Assembly (NCBI RefSeq): GCF_900178525.1
Contig: NZ_FXDJ01000006.1
Coordinates: 310,001 to 374,000 of the forward strand
DNA length: 64,000 nt
Origin: Massilibacteroides vaginae
Lineage (GTDB): Bacteria > Bacteroidota > Bacteroidia > Bacteroidales > Tannerellaceae
Reading direction: 5' to 3'
Part shown: positions 9,464-19,500 of the stretch, one piece after another
How the letters are laid out: every line of letters begins with the position of its first letter
Position numbering within the stretch: the first letter of the stretch is position 1
The notes under the pieces: model-generated
Told to the model about the DNA's origin: nothing
What the model saw: the letters and a program-made list of their open reading frames with translations, nothing else
The model's database searches: none
Position numbers and translations under genes: made by a program

Positions 9464-11263
9464 ATGAACAAGATACGTATAAATATACTCTTATTTTTAT
9501 TAAGTTTATCTCTGCACTCCGGCTATTCCCAACAGGATAAACCGGTCTCTAATAACAACGTTTCGCAAAGTAATATATTTCATCACACCATTGAACGTGG
9601 AGAAACTGTTTATTCCATCGCCACCATGTATGGGGTAAGCGAGAGCGATATTTACAAGCTAAATCCGGGCAGTCAGGAATCAATAAAAGCCGGTGCGATA
9701 CTTATTATTCCTCAAAAGGAAGCCTCTTCCAAATCCGACATTAAGCCCGACGATGTTTATACCTATCACACCATTCAACCCAAAGAAACGCTCTATTCCT
9801 TAACGGTAAAATACAATATTCCGGCAACAAACATCGTCAAGGCTAATCCGGGACTTTCCGTAGAAACGTTTACCATTGGCAAAATTATCCGGATACCGCC
9901 GATCAGTATTGACGATCTGCCTACCACAGAGATAAAAACAATTACAAAAGAAATTGAATACCGCGTTCAGCGGAAAGAAACCATGTACAGTATATGCCGG
10001 AAGTTCAATGTTTCCAGCACGGAACTTACCGAGAGGAACCCACGACTGAAAAATGGTGTTAAAGCAGGCATGATATTAAAAATCCCTGTACAGGCTGAAG
10101 AAACCGTAGTGAGCACCCTTACTCCTCCCCGGGAAAAAGAGGTGAATGCTTTACTTACCGCTCCTAAAACGATAGACCGTGTCAATATGGTAAAGGTTGC
10201 CCTTTTGCTTCCTTTCAAAGCGAATGAAAGTGTACGTACCGACGCGTCGCTCCGTTTTATTGAATATTACGAAGGTTTGCTGTTAGCCATTGATAGCCTG
10301 AAGAATAACGGCGTATCGATTATGCTTTCCGTTTACGACACAGAATCGGGAACAAAAAAAACAAAGGAAATCCTTAAAAACAATGAGCTGAAAGAGGCTA
10401 ACTTAATTATAGGAGCCGTGCAGAATGACCAGATCGCGCTGATTGCCGAATTTGCGAAAAAGCATGACATCAAGTACATCATTCCTTTTAATTCAAGAAA
10501 TGACGATGTGCTTTCCAACGCATCTGTTTTTCAGGTAAACACACCGCATTCGTATATTTACGCAAAAGCTGCCCAGCTATGTAACAGACAATTTGCTGAT
10601 GCCAATATTATTCTGGTTAATACGCACGATAAAGACAATAAAACAGATTACATCAAAACATTGAAAGCGGAGTTGGATTCGCGTAACAGATCGTACGTTG
10701 ATTGCAACTGGAAACAGGAAACTTTTTCTTCTGATATTACCGCGTTGCTCGACAGCACGAAACGAAATGTGGTGATACCCTATTCCGGTTCACTCGACGC
10801 GTTAAACAAAATAAGAACAAGCCTCAGGAGCATTGCGGATGAAAAACCGCAATATGGTTTGACGCTATACGGTTATCCTGAATGGCAAACCTACACACGG
10901 GATTGTTTAGACGACTTTTTCGCACTGAACACACATATCTATTCCTATTTTTACGCAGATAATCTGTCTCCGGACATTCATGATTTTTACGTAAGATACA
11001 AAACCTGGTTTTCGAAACCGCTGATCAACTCTTTCCCTAAATACGGAATACTTGGATTTGACACGGGCATGTATTTCTTCTCCGCGTTGAATAAATACGG
11101 GACTAATTTTGAAGACCATCTGCCCAAGATCAGGTACAAAAGCCTACAGACCAACTTCGATTTTCATCGGGTTAATAACTGGGGAGGTTTCATAAACACG
11201 CACTTATTCCTGGTGCATTACAAGAAAGATTTTTCAATAAGTCGTGAAGATGTAGAACTATGA
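9464..11263 (+). CDS. LysM peptidoglycan-binding protein with periplasmic-binding fold
   Basis: 599 residues with signal peptide (INILLFLLSLSLHSGYSQ). Three LysM modules follow at about residues 42-86, 102-147 and 168-210 (HTIERGETVYSIA, HTIQPKETLYSLT, YRVQRKETMYSIC, each ending in an IP-containing strand). The remaining 370 residues resemble a type 1 periplasmic ligand-binding fold (VKVALLLPFK, FIEYYEGLLLAID, NLIIGAVQNDQ, YIIPFNS). This suggests a peptidoglycan-anchored periplasmic sensor or scaffold; the ligand is unknown. Its stop overlaps the start of the PorT-like gene (ATGA), so the two are coupled. Confidence 0.85.
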   Translation: MNKIRINILLFLLSLSLHSGYSQQDKPVSNNNVSQSNIFHHTIERGETVYSIATMYGVSESDIYKLNPGSQESIKAGAILIIPQKEASSKSDIKPDDVYTYHTIQPKETLYSLTVKYNIPATNIVKANPGLSVETFTIGKIIRIPPISIDDLPTTEIKTITKEIEYRVQRKETMYSICRKFNVSSTELTERNPRLKNGVKAGMILKIPVQAEETVVSTLTPPREKEVNALLTAPKTIDRVNMVKVALLLPFKANESVRTDASLRFIEYYEGLLLAIDSLKNNGVSIMLSVYDTESGTKKTKEILKNNELKEANLIIGAVQNDQIALIAEFAKKHDIKYIIPFNSRNDDVLSNASVFQVNTPHSYIYAKAAQLCNRQFADANIILVNTHDKDNKTDYIKTLKAELDSRNRSYVDCNWKQETFSSDITALLDSTKRNVVIPYSGSLDALNKIRTSLRSIADEKPQYGLTLYGYPEWQTYTRDCLDDFFALNTHIYSYFYADNLSPDIHDFYVRYKTWFSKPLINSFPKYGILGFDTGMYFFSALNKYGTNFEDHLPKIRYKSLQTNFDFHRVNNWGGFINTHLFLVHYKKDFSISREDVEL

Positions 11264-11931
11264 AAAACAAGATCATACTTATCCTTTTCGGGGTGTTAGC
11301 ACTCGCAATTGCTCAGGCGCAAACCCCATTCAAACAGGAACTTTATATCGGAGCATCGTTCGGAACGAATTTTTCGTCCATTTCTTTTGCTCCGAAAGTA
11401 AAAACAAAACAGTTAATGGGCTTTACCGGAGGGATCATGGCGCGATGGAACACGGAGAATCACATCGGGTTGCAAGCGGAAATTAATTACAGCCAAAACG
11501 GTTGGGATGAAGATTTCGAAGATTTTCCGGATAAAGACTACCAATACACCCGCACGCTCAATTACCTGGAACTGCCTTTTCTTACACATATTTATTTCGG
11601 AGGTAAAAGAGCTCGTTTCTTTATTAACTTGGGGCCCAAAATAAGTTATTTACTGAGCGAAAGCACTTCTCAACGTATTGATGAGGCTGCTATAGAAGGT
11701 TTGGTTACCAAACAGCATAATTTACCGGTACAGTATAACTTCTCCTGGGGACTTTGTGGAGGTCCGGGGTTTGAATTAAGAACGGGCGTGGGCACCTTCA
11801 GTCTGGAAGGGCGTTATTATTACGGGTTGGGCGATATCTTCAGCAACAGCAAAGGCGACGTTGACTACTTTGCCAAATCATCTCCCCAAGTACTGAGTGT
11901 TAAGCTGGCCTATCTTTTCCCTATTTTCTGA
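11260..11931 (+). CDS. PorT-family outer membrane beta-barrel protein
   Basis: 223 residues. The signal peptide ends AIAQAQ. Alternating strands typical of the PorT/OMP_b-brl fold include LYIGASFGTNFSSI, IGLQAEINYSQNGW, YLELPFLTHIYFG and FFINLGPKISYLL, with a terminal aromatic residue as in barrel proteins. In Porphyromonas, PorT is needed for T9SS; whether this is the orthologue or a general PorT-family porin cannot be decided from one sequence. Its coupling to a peptidoglycan-binding partner suggests a joint envelope function. Confidence 0.72.
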   Translation: MKNKIILILFGVLALAIAQAQTPFKQELYIGASFGTNFSSISFAPKVKTKQLMGFTGGIMARWNTENHIGLQAEINYSQNGWDEDFEDFPDKDYQYTRTLNYLELPFLTHIYFGGKRARFFINLGPKISYLLSESTSQRIDEAAIEGLVTKQHNLPVQYNFSWGLCGGPGFELRTGVGTFSLEGRYYYGLGDIFSNSKGDVDYFAKSSPQVLSVKLAYLFPIF

Positions 11932-11950
11932 TCGACAGGCAACACCATAA

Positions 11951-11993
11951 AAAAACGAGGATGCGCTATTCATTTTAGCCCATCCTCGTTTTT
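11951..11993. terminator. bidirectional intrinsic terminator
   Basis: Stem AAAAACGAGGATG / CATCCTCGTTTTT is perfect over 13 bp with a 17-nt loop. The T-run is present on both strands, so it serves the PorT-like gene and the convergent ilvE. Confidence 0.85.
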
Positions 11994-12011
11994 TTATTCT
12001 ATACTGTTTTT

Positions 12012-13031
12012 CTATTCAATAATTCTCACCCAACCATGAACATCCGGTTCATCGCCATACTGAATACCGCGAAGTTTATTATATAAACGTTCGCATATTG
12101 GCCCGGGGTTTCCTTCTTTAGAATAAACATAGGATTTGTTTTCATCCAGATCGTCGATTTGCGAGATCGGAGCAATCACTGCCGCTGTTCCACATTCGGC
12201 AGCCTCGTCAAAAGTAGATAACTCTTCAATCGGAACCGGGCGACGCTCTACGGTAAGCCCCATATCCTGAGCAATCTGTATTAAACTCATATTTGTGATA
12301 GACGGTAATATGGAAAGAGACGCCGGCGTAATATAGCTGTTTCCACGTATACCGAAGAAATTGGCCGGTCCGCACTCATCAATATATTTCTTTTCCTTCG
12401 GATCAAGGTAAAGAACAGCCGCATAGCCTCCTTTGCGTGCCTTATCTCCGGCAACCATGCTGGCGGCGTAGTTTCCACCCACCTTAATTGTGCCTGTGCC
12501 ATGAGGTGCGGCACGGTCATAATTGCGCATAATACATACAGGAGATGTTTTAAACCCACCTTTAAAATAGGGGCCTACGGGTGTTACAAATACAACGAAC
12601 AGATACTCATCGGCAGGCTTAACACCAACCTGCGCTCCCGTACCGATTAATAACGGGCGAATGTACAAAGAAGAACCACTTTCATAGGGGGGAATAAAGC
12701 GTTCGTTTAGTTTCACAACTTTTCGCACAGCTTCTTCAAAAATCTCTACAGGCAATTCAGCCATCATAATGCCACGACTTGACGACTGCATACGTTTTGC
12801 GTTTTCGTCCATACGGAAGACACGAATCTTCCCATCCTTGCCTCTAAAAGCCTTTAATCCCTCAAAAGCTTCCTGTCCATAATGAAGGCAGGTAGCGGCC
12901 ATGTGGATATTGATTATTTCGGAGGATGAAACTTCCAGTTCTCCCCATTTTCCATTACGATAACAACACCGCACATTGTAGTCAGTCTTCATATATCCGA
13001 ATGACAGATCAGACCAGTTAACATTTTCCAT
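12012..13031 (-). CDS. ilvE: branched-chain amino acid aminotransferase
   Basis: 339 residues, normal for the larger BCAT group (class IV PLP enzymes). The PLP lysine is K183 in GTIKVGGNYAAS. Other family signatures are YGQEAFEGLKAFRG, SLYIRPLLIGTG and ECGTAAVIAPI. It catalyses the last step of valine, leucine and isoleucine synthesis and the first of their breakdown, in the cytoplasm. It is transcribed alone and divergently from metF. Confidence 0.95.
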   Translation of the reverse strand: MENVNWSDLSFGYMKTDYNVRCCYRNGKWGELEVSSSEIINIHMAATCLHYGQEAFEGLKAFRGKDGKIRVFRMDENAKRMQSSSRGIMMAELPVEIFEEAVRKVVKLNERFIPPYESGSSLYIRPLLIGTGAQVGVKPADEYLFVVFVTPVGPYFKGGFKTSPVCIMRNYDRAAPHGTGTIKVGGNYAASMVAGDKARKGGYAAVLYLDPKEKKYIDECGPANFFGIRGNSYITPASLSILPSITNMSLIQIAQDMGLTVERRPVPIEELSTFDEAAECGTAAVIAPISQIDDLDENKSYVYSKEGNPGPICERLYNKLRGIQYGDEPDVHGWVRIIE

Positions 13032-13059
13032 ATCTCATCGTTCTATGATTTAACATTTA

Positions 13060-13067
13060 CAAATGTA
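13060..13067 (-). promoter_or_regulatory. ilvE: -7 promoter box TACATTTG for ilvE
   Basis: Perfect TAnnTTTG on the minus strand, 28 bp upstream of the ilvE start and back to back with the metF box. Confidence 0.5.
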
Positions 13068-13089
13068 CGCTATTTAGAAGTATAATCGT

Positions 13090-13097
13090 TACATTTG
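13090..13097 (+). promoter_or_regulatory. metF: -7 promoter box TACATTTG for metF
   Basis: Perfect TAnnTTTG, 19 bp upstream of the metF ATG, which implies a short leader. No SAM riboswitch fits in this gap. Confidence 0.5.
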
Positions 13098-13116
13098 CCT
13101 GAAAATTTATTAGAAT

Positions 13117-14067
13117 ATGAAAGTAATTGAGCTTATAAATAACAGCAAAAAAACAGCGTTTTCGTTCGAAATACTCCCGCCCTTGAAAGGCAACAGCATC
13201 CAGAAAGTTTACAATGTAATTGATAAATTACTGGAATTTGATCCCAAATATGTCAATATCACTTCACATCACAGTGAAAATATATACAAAACACTTCCCG
13301 ACCATACCATTCAGCGCGTAAACGTGCGTAAACGCCCCGGTTCGGTAGCTATCGCGTCTGCCATACAGAACAAATACAAGATACCGGCTATTCCGCATAT
13401 AATTTGCAAGGGGTTTACCAAAGACGAAACGGAATATGCGTTGATCGACCTGAATTTTCTGGGTGTTTACAACCTGCTTTTACTGCGGGGAGATATAAAA
13501 ACACTTGAGCCGACAACCGACCCTAATTTATATCACAACTATGCCACAGAGCTTCAGGAGCAGGTAAACAATTTCAATCGGGGCATCGCGGTGGATGGTT
13601 CGGCATTCGAAGCCAACGAAACACCTTTTTCCTACGGAATGGCTTGCTATCCGGAAAAGCATGAGGAAGCGCCCAATATGGATTCTGATATTTTCTATGC
13701 TAAAGAAAAAGTGCGTAACGGGGCGGACTATCTCGTAACACAAATGTTTTTCGACAATCAGAAATACTTCGATTTCGTAGAGCGCCTTCGCTCAGAAGGA
13801 ATTACCATACCGATTATTCCGGGAGTCAAACCGATTGTGTTTCAGAATCAACTAACCGTATTGCCACGTATATTCAGATCAGACATTCCGGAACCGTTGG
13901 CCGGCGAACTAAGAAAATGCAAGAACGACGATGAAGCAAAGGCGGTAGGTGTTGAATGGGGAATTCAACAATGCAAAGAACTGATTGCGTATGGCGTTCC
14001 GAGCATCCACTTCTACTCGATGATGGCAACAGAGAGCGTTAGACAAATCGCAAAAGAGATTTATTAG
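13117..14067 (+). CDS. metF: 5,10-methylenetetrahydrofolate reductase
   Basis: 316 residues. The MTHFR TIM-barrel family is clear: AFSFEILPPLKG near the N-terminus, VNITSHH, YNLLLLRGDI, the YLVTQMFFDN region and the closing GVPSIHFYSM. It reduces methylene-THF to methyl-THF with a flavin, supplying the methyl donor for methionine synthase; metH lies 2.4 kb downstream on the other strand. No defects seen. Confidence 0.95.
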   Translation: MKVIELINNSKKTAFSFEILPPLKGNSIQKVYNVIDKLLEFDPKYVNITSHHSENIYKTLPDHTIQRVNVRKRPGSVAIASAIQNKYKIPAIPHIICKGFTKDETEYALIDLNFLGVYNLLLLRGDIKTLEPTTDPNLYHNYATELQEQVNNFNRGIAVDGSAFEANETPFSYGMACYPEKHEEAPNMDSDIFYAKEKVRNGADYLVTQMFFDNQKYFDFVERLRSEGITIPIIPGVKPIVFQNQLTVLPRIFRSDIPEPLAGELRKCKNDDEAKAVGVEWGIQQCKELIAYGVPSIHFYSMMATESVRQIAKEIY

Positions 14068-14121
14068 GAGTAAAACACACTTTCGAAAAGGGGAAAATCA
14101 GGCTTTTTCGGCCAAAAAATA

Positions 14122-14216
14122 GCGTTGATAATCAACGCATAAAACACCCCGAAAAATACATCCTTTATTTTTAAAAAGATATCCTTTATTTTTGGAAAAA
14201 TAAAGGATATCTTTTT
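14122..14216 (+). repeat. intergenic palindrome plus AT-rich unit repeat, locus A
   Basis: Begins with the palindrome GCGTTGAT-A-ATCAACGC (14122-14138) and, after an A/C-rich stretch containing CCCCGAAAAATACA, has three AT-rich units with the core ATCCTTTATTTTT. The last two units form a perfect inverted repeat: 21-bp arms at 14173-14193 and 14196-14216 around GG, followed by a T-run. It lies between the convergent metF and TPR-protein genes and could terminate either. Related copies lie at 26042-26157 and, inverted, at 38863-38955. Confidence 0.8.
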
Positions 14217-14256
14217 TTTTATATAGTATTATAATTTTTTCATTGAGAACGTGCCC

Positions 14257-15984
14257 TTACTTGCAATGCTCACGGATCAGTCGGTTTGCTAACGGATCGC
14301 CTAATTCTTTGGCTTTATTGAAAACTTCACAAGCTTCATTTTTCTTGTTTTGACGAACTAAGCAAATTCCTTTCAAACGGTAGCAAGAACCAAAATCGGG
14401 TGCTAAAGCCAATGCTTTTTCCAAACTCTCCAACGCTTTGGTATAATCTTCCATACGGATATAAACAGAGGCCTCTTCCGCCAAATGATCAGGAGAAGGC
14501 TGTAAACGGATGGCTTCCTGAATATCGGCCAATGCGCCGGTTAAATCGCCGGCACGGAATTTCGCTTGTTCACGGTAATAGTAGAAAGGCGCCTCTACCC
14601 TACCTCCTACGGCTTGATAATACAAATCATAATCTGCTATTGCTTCCTGATACATCATTAACTGCATCTTCCACTCTACCCGTTCAAGCAGGTAAGTTGC
14701 CGCGGCAGCACCGGGAGGAGTTCCGGTTTTCTCTATCGCTTTATCCAGCAAGGCAATCACATCTCCTATATTAAAGCCTGTCGTGTTTTCTTTTGCCTTT
14801 GCAGCCATATAATAGGATTCGGCAGTAGCCATTTCCGATTCATTTATCTTCATGTAGGCATCATAAGCCTCTCCGAACTTCTGCTGATAAAAACAGATAT
14901 CCCCTTGCAACTGGCGGTAAGCGGTCATATCTTCCTGGGCAATAGCCTCATTAACGGCTTGCAAGGCTGCATCCATGGTCCATTCCGGTTTAGCTATCGT
15001 TGTGTCCATCGCTACAATATCAAATATAAGTTTCGCCCGGTTGAAGTGAACCTCTCCCGGTTTTTCAGCATAACGAGCGGCCGTATTTATATCTTCCAAT
15101 GCCTTATCCAGATAAATTGATTCCTCAGACTGAGAAGCGGCTAATGCTTTCCGGTTTGCTGCATAGTGAGAAGCTCTGTTTGTATAGCCATCAGGTGAAG
15201 AAGGGAAAAACGTGATGAAATCGTTTAATGTTTCAAGATATTGTTGCGGTGTTTGCATGGTGCGTACTAAAAACAAAGCAACTACCGCCTGATCCACACT
15301 TTCCGGCCATGCTTTTTTTATCGCTATCTTATTATAGGTAGAGCCTAATAGATCTGTGGAAGAAACGCGTAGATTTTGCACATAACCGGCAGAAACGGCA
15401 TACGATTCTTCATTCTTACCCGAAGCATCTTCCTGTGCCAAACCAAGAACCTCACCGGTTGCCAATAGCACAGGAGAATTCACTTCCTGAGTAGTCAGCG
15501 GAAATGACACCTTATAATAACCATACGAGTCTTTCAATTTGCTCACTTCACTAATTTGTCCTTCCTTGAATTCTATTTTTTTATCCGTAGAGAAAGGCAT
15601 CAGATAAACCGGATTTCCAACCACTGCCGGTTCTTTTGCTAAAGGAAGAAAAGCAACCTTTTTGGATGTAGTTGCCTGCATACGAATCACATCATACATT
15701 TCGTCGGCTCCCCATATACGGTCAATCGGATAGGTTTTTCCGTCAACATCAATGGCCTGTGCTTTCGCGGCTCCTTTCAGTAACGAATAAGAGGCAAGGA
15801 TTTCACCATTTTCCGAAACAAAAAAACCGGTTCCGGAATGTAATTGTCGGTTATCATTATCGAATGTAGTAATTTTCACAACTGCCTTACGGCTTTTATC
15901 CATCCATTTAGGAGCTTTTCCCTGAGCGGAAACGCCCAGCACTAAAGACATAAGAAACAGGACAGAAAGGATCAGTTTATTCAT
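14257..15984 (-). CDS. trypsin-like domain protein with TPR repeats; catalytic His apparently lost
   Basis: 575 residues with signal peptide (LILSVLFLMSLVLGVSAQ). Residues 30-200 resemble a trypsin/DegP-like fold: GTGFFVSENGEILASYSLL, MYDVIRMQ and EVNSPVL. The position that normally holds the catalytic His (TNxHV) is S67; the Asp (D98) and a Ser (S170) are present, but the usual GNSGGP loop is altered. The second half is helical with TPR-like repeats to the C-terminus. It is probably a periplasmic or secreted binding protein with no protease activity. The gene is monocistronic with its own -7 box. Confidence 0.72.
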   Translation of the reverse strand: MNKLILSVLFLMSLVLGVSAQGKAPKWMDKSRKAVVKITTFDNDNRQLHSGTGFFVSENGEILASYSLLKGAAKAQAIDVDGKTYPIDRIWGADEMYDVIRMQATTSKKVAFLPLAKEPAVVGNPVYLMPFSTDKKIEFKEGQISEVSKLKDSYGYYKVSFPLTTQEVNSPVLLATGEVLGLAQEDASGKNEESYAVSAGYVQNLRVSSTDLLGSTYNKIAIKKAWPESVDQAVVALFLVRTMQTPQQYLETLNDFITFFPSSPDGYTNRASHYAANRKALAASQSEESIYLDKALEDINTAARYAEKPGEVHFNRAKLIFDIVAMDTTIAKPEWTMDAALQAVNEAIAQEDMTAYRQLQGDICFYQQKFGEAYDAYMKINESEMATAESYYMAAKAKENTTGFNIGDVIALLDKAIEKTGTPPGAAAATYLLERVEWKMQLMMYQEAIADYDLYYQAVGGRVEAPFYYYREQAKFRAGDLTGALADIQEAIRLQPSPDHLAEEASVYIRMEDYTKALESLEKALALAPDFGSCYRLKGICLVRQNKKNEACEVFNKAKELGDPLANRLIREHCK

Positions 15985-16016
15985 GGTCGTTAACTTTCAA
16001 TTTTTCGTAATGCTCG

Positions 16017-16024
16017 CAAAGTTA
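16017..16024 (-). promoter_or_regulatory. -7 promoter box TAACTTTG for the trypsin-like/TPR gene
   Basis: TAnnTTTG match on the minus strand 32 bp upstream of the start at 15984. Confidence 0.4.
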
Positions 16025-16121
16025 ATTATTTAATTAAAAAGGATGTAACAATAGATACAAATTCAAGACGCCAAAAGGTATTATCTTTATCGTAAATATT
16101 AATAGATAAAACATTAAGACT

Positions 16122-16448
16122 ATGAATGAACTGTTTAGCAAAGGAACTATCCTAAAATTAGACGAAATGATAGATTACTCTAAAGGTGGAGTAATTAGTA
16201 AACAAATATTGAAGAATGCGGCAGGAAATATCACCTTATTCTCCTTCGACGAAGGACAGGGATTAACAGAACATACCGCTCCTTTCGATGCTATGGTGCA
16301 AGTTCTCGAAGGTGAGGTAGAAATCCGCATCGGTGGCAAGCCCAATTTATTGAAACAGGGCGAAACAATCATCATGCCTGCCAACATTCCACATGCGCTT
16401 CAGGCTGTAAAGCCTTTTAAAATGTTGCTGACAATGATAAAAGGGTAA
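16122..16448 (+). CDS. cupin domain protein
   Basis: 108 residues, a single small beta-barrel cupin. The second motif GETIIMPANIPHAL is clear. The first (EHTAPFDAMVQVLEGEVEI) keeps one His but lacks the second of the usual HxH pair, so metal binding may be altered or absent. Substrate and role are unknown. It is transcribed alone and convergent with metH. Confidence 0.8.
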   Translation: MNELFSKGTILKLDEMIDYSKGGVISKQILKNAAGNITLFSFDEGQGLTEHTAPFDAMVQVLEGEVEIRIGGKPNLLKQGETIIMPANIPHALQAVKPFKMLLTMIKG

Positions 16449-16465
16449 CAAGCGTATAGAAATGT

Positions 16466-16507
16466 AAAAGCCCGTCATTCCGATTAAGACCGGAATGACG
16501 GGCTTTT
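16466..16507. terminator. bidirectional intrinsic terminator
   Basis: Perfect 17-bp stem AAAAGCCCGTCATTCCG with its complement at 16491-16507 and an 8-nt loop, between the convergent cupin gene and metH. T-runs occur on both strands. Confidence 0.85.
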
Positions 16508-16524
16508 GGTATATTTCAAACCAA

Positions 16525-19500
16525 TTAGGCTAAAGGAACATTGCGGCTCAACAAACGTTTTGTTTGTTCAATTGTATAACCCCGACGAGACGCATATTCT
16601 TTCAACTGCTCTTCGTCTATTGTTCCGATCATAAAATATTGTGACTCGGGATGGGCAAAATATAAACCGCTAACCGTAGCAGTTGGAAGCATAGCTCCGT
16701 TTTCTGTTAATGTCACTCCAATACGAGACATATCCAGCAGTTCGTCTAACAAATGATTTTGCAACTGATCCGGGAGGGAAGGATATCCTACCGCAGGACG
16801 AATACCTTGATACTTCACCCGGAACAGATCAGGAATGGTCAGCTCCTCATCAGCGGCATAGCCCCAAAATTCTTTACGTACCTTTTCGTGTAGGTACTCG
16901 GCTACAGCTTCAGCCAAACGGTCTGTTAAACTTTGCAATAACATCGCGCTGTATGTATCTCCTTCCGCCTCAAATTCCGCCTGAAGTTTGTCGGCTCCGG
17001 CACCTGCCGTCACAACGAAAGCTCCAACGTAATCCGTTCGTCCTTCTGAAGCCGGCATTACATAATCAGCCAAAGACTTATAATCTTCCCGATCTTTCTT
17101 TTTCGCTTGCTGCCGAAGTACAGGTATTTCCATATCGCCCAAACGAATCATATCATGCTCACTCGACGCAGGAAAGAAACCGTAGATCGCCCGACAGTAA
17201 TCAACCTTCATCAGTACTAAACGGTCAAGCAACTTCTTTACATCAGTAAACAATTTCATTCCTTCCTCAGCTTTTTCTCTTTCCTTGCCTTCAAATTTAT
17301 TCAGCCACTCCGCACGACAAGCATCGCAATCGTGCAAATAAGCTAATTCGGCATACCGTCCGCTTAATCGCCAGGCGCTGAAAAAGAAATTCCAGTGTAC
17401 ATATGGAATAATATCTTCTAACGGAATAGCAGGAATAACATGCACACCCATCTGATTTGGTTTCACCGGATTATAAGCAGACCAGTCAATCTTTTGAGGC
17501 AACGATCTTGCTTCCGAAAGTGGGATAAGCTCTTCTTTCTTATCTTGCAACGATGCTCTTAACGTCTCGTATTCCTTTTTTATAGACTCGGTATATTCTT
17601 CCCGTGTATCCGGATTTAGTAGTTTAGCGGCAACCAAAGGATTTTGAGAAGCATCCAATAAATGAATAACAGGATGATCGTAATGAGGAGCGATCTTCAC
17701 TGCTGTATGCAGTTTAGATGTTGTGGCTCCTCCTACCATAATAGGAACGGAAAGACCTGCTTTTTGCATTTCTTTCGCCACATGTGCCATTTCTTCCAAG
17801 GAAGGAGTAATCAATCCGGATAGACTTACAAAGTCCGGTTTTTCTTCTATCACCTTCTTTATTATTGTTTCCGCAGGCACCATAACACCAAGATCTATAA
17901 CCTCGTAGTTATTGCATGCCAAAACGATTGAAACGATATTCTTTCCAATATCATGCACATCTCCTTTCACGGTAGCAAAGACCGTTTTCCCGGCTTTTAC
18001 ACTTCCTCCCACAGTCTTTTCCGCCTCAATGGCAGGTTGAAGAATTGCTACTGCCTTTTTCATCGTACGAGCGGTTTTCACCACCTGAGGTAAAAACATT
18101 TTTCCGGCACCAAACAGATCGCCGACCTTATTCATGCCGTTCATTAACGGACCGTCAATAATATTTACCGCACGTGGATAGGTTTCTAAAGCTTCTTTGA
18201 GGTCTTCTTCAAGATGATCTCCCACTCCCTTTATCAGTGCATATTCCAGACGTTCGTCTAATGAGAGTTCTCTCCAAATTTCGTGCCGTTCTTCCGCTAC
18301 ACCGTTTTTTTCCTGATGAAGATTCTGAGCGAACACAATCAGTTCTTCGGCGGCTTCCGGCCTACGGGCAAGAATTACATCTTCTACAAGTTTACGGAAT
18401 TCGGGTTCTATATCGTCGTATATCACAGCACCGGACGGATTCACAATTCCCATATCCATACCTTTGGCTATAGCATGATAAAGGAATACAGAGTGCATCA
18501 CTTCACGCACATAATCATTTCCACGGAATGAGAAAGATAGATTACTTACTCCACCGCTCACTTTAGCACCGGGGAGGTTCTTTTTAATCCATTCTGTAGC
18601 CTGAATAAAATCTAAGCCATACCCGTTGTGCTCTTCTATACCTGTGGCAATGGCTAATATATTCGGATCAAAAATAATATCCTGAGGGTTAAAACCTGCT
18701 TTATCAACTAACAAACGATACGCCCGTTCGCAGACTTCTATTTTACGCTGAAAAACATCTGCTTGCCCCACTTCATCAAATGCCATCACAACAACAGCAG
18801 CTCCTAACTGCTTTACACGCCTGGCATGAGAAAGAAACTCTTCTTCTCCTTCCTTCAAACTGATCGAGTTTACAATACTCTTTCCTTGCAAACACATCAA
18901 GCCTTGTTCAATAACACTCCATTTGGAAGAATCGACCATAACAGGAACCCGGGCTATATCCGGCTCAGAAGCCATCATGTTAAGGAAGGTCACCATTTCT
19001 TTTTCGGTGTTGAGCATACCGTCGTCCATGTTTACGTCGATCACCTGGGCACCGTCTTCAACCTGCTTTCTCGCTATTGTTAGTGCTTCTTCGTAATTTC
19101 CTTCCTTGATCAGGCGAAGAAACTTACGTGATCCGGCCACATTACAACGTTCACCTATATTGACAAAGTTATTCTCCGGCTTAACTTCCAACAGTTCCAT
19201 GCCGGATAGCCACAAACAATCCGGTTTTTTGGCAGGCGTATGGGGTGTAGCCCCTTTTATCATGGCTGGATATTTTCCAATATGCGCAGGCGTTGTTCCA
19301 CAACAACCTCCGATAATATTTACCAGTCCCTCTTCGATGAAGGCGCTTACATGTCCTTCCATTGTTTCGGGAGTTTCATCATATTCACCGAAACTATTCG
19401 GCAGACCGGCATTCGGATAGGCACTGATAAAATAAGGAGCCTTCTGAGCTAATTCTTGCAAATAAGGCTTCATATCTGAAGCTCCGAACGAACAATTCAA

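Noticed and set aside
13031-13117. SAM or other riboswitch ahead of metF
   Set aside because: The gap has room only for two divergent promoters and no conserved riboswitch core.
14122-14216. Possible CRISPR array at the AT-rich unit repeats (also 26042 and 38863)
   Set aside because: Units are contiguous without unique spacers, some are inverted, and no cas genes are near.
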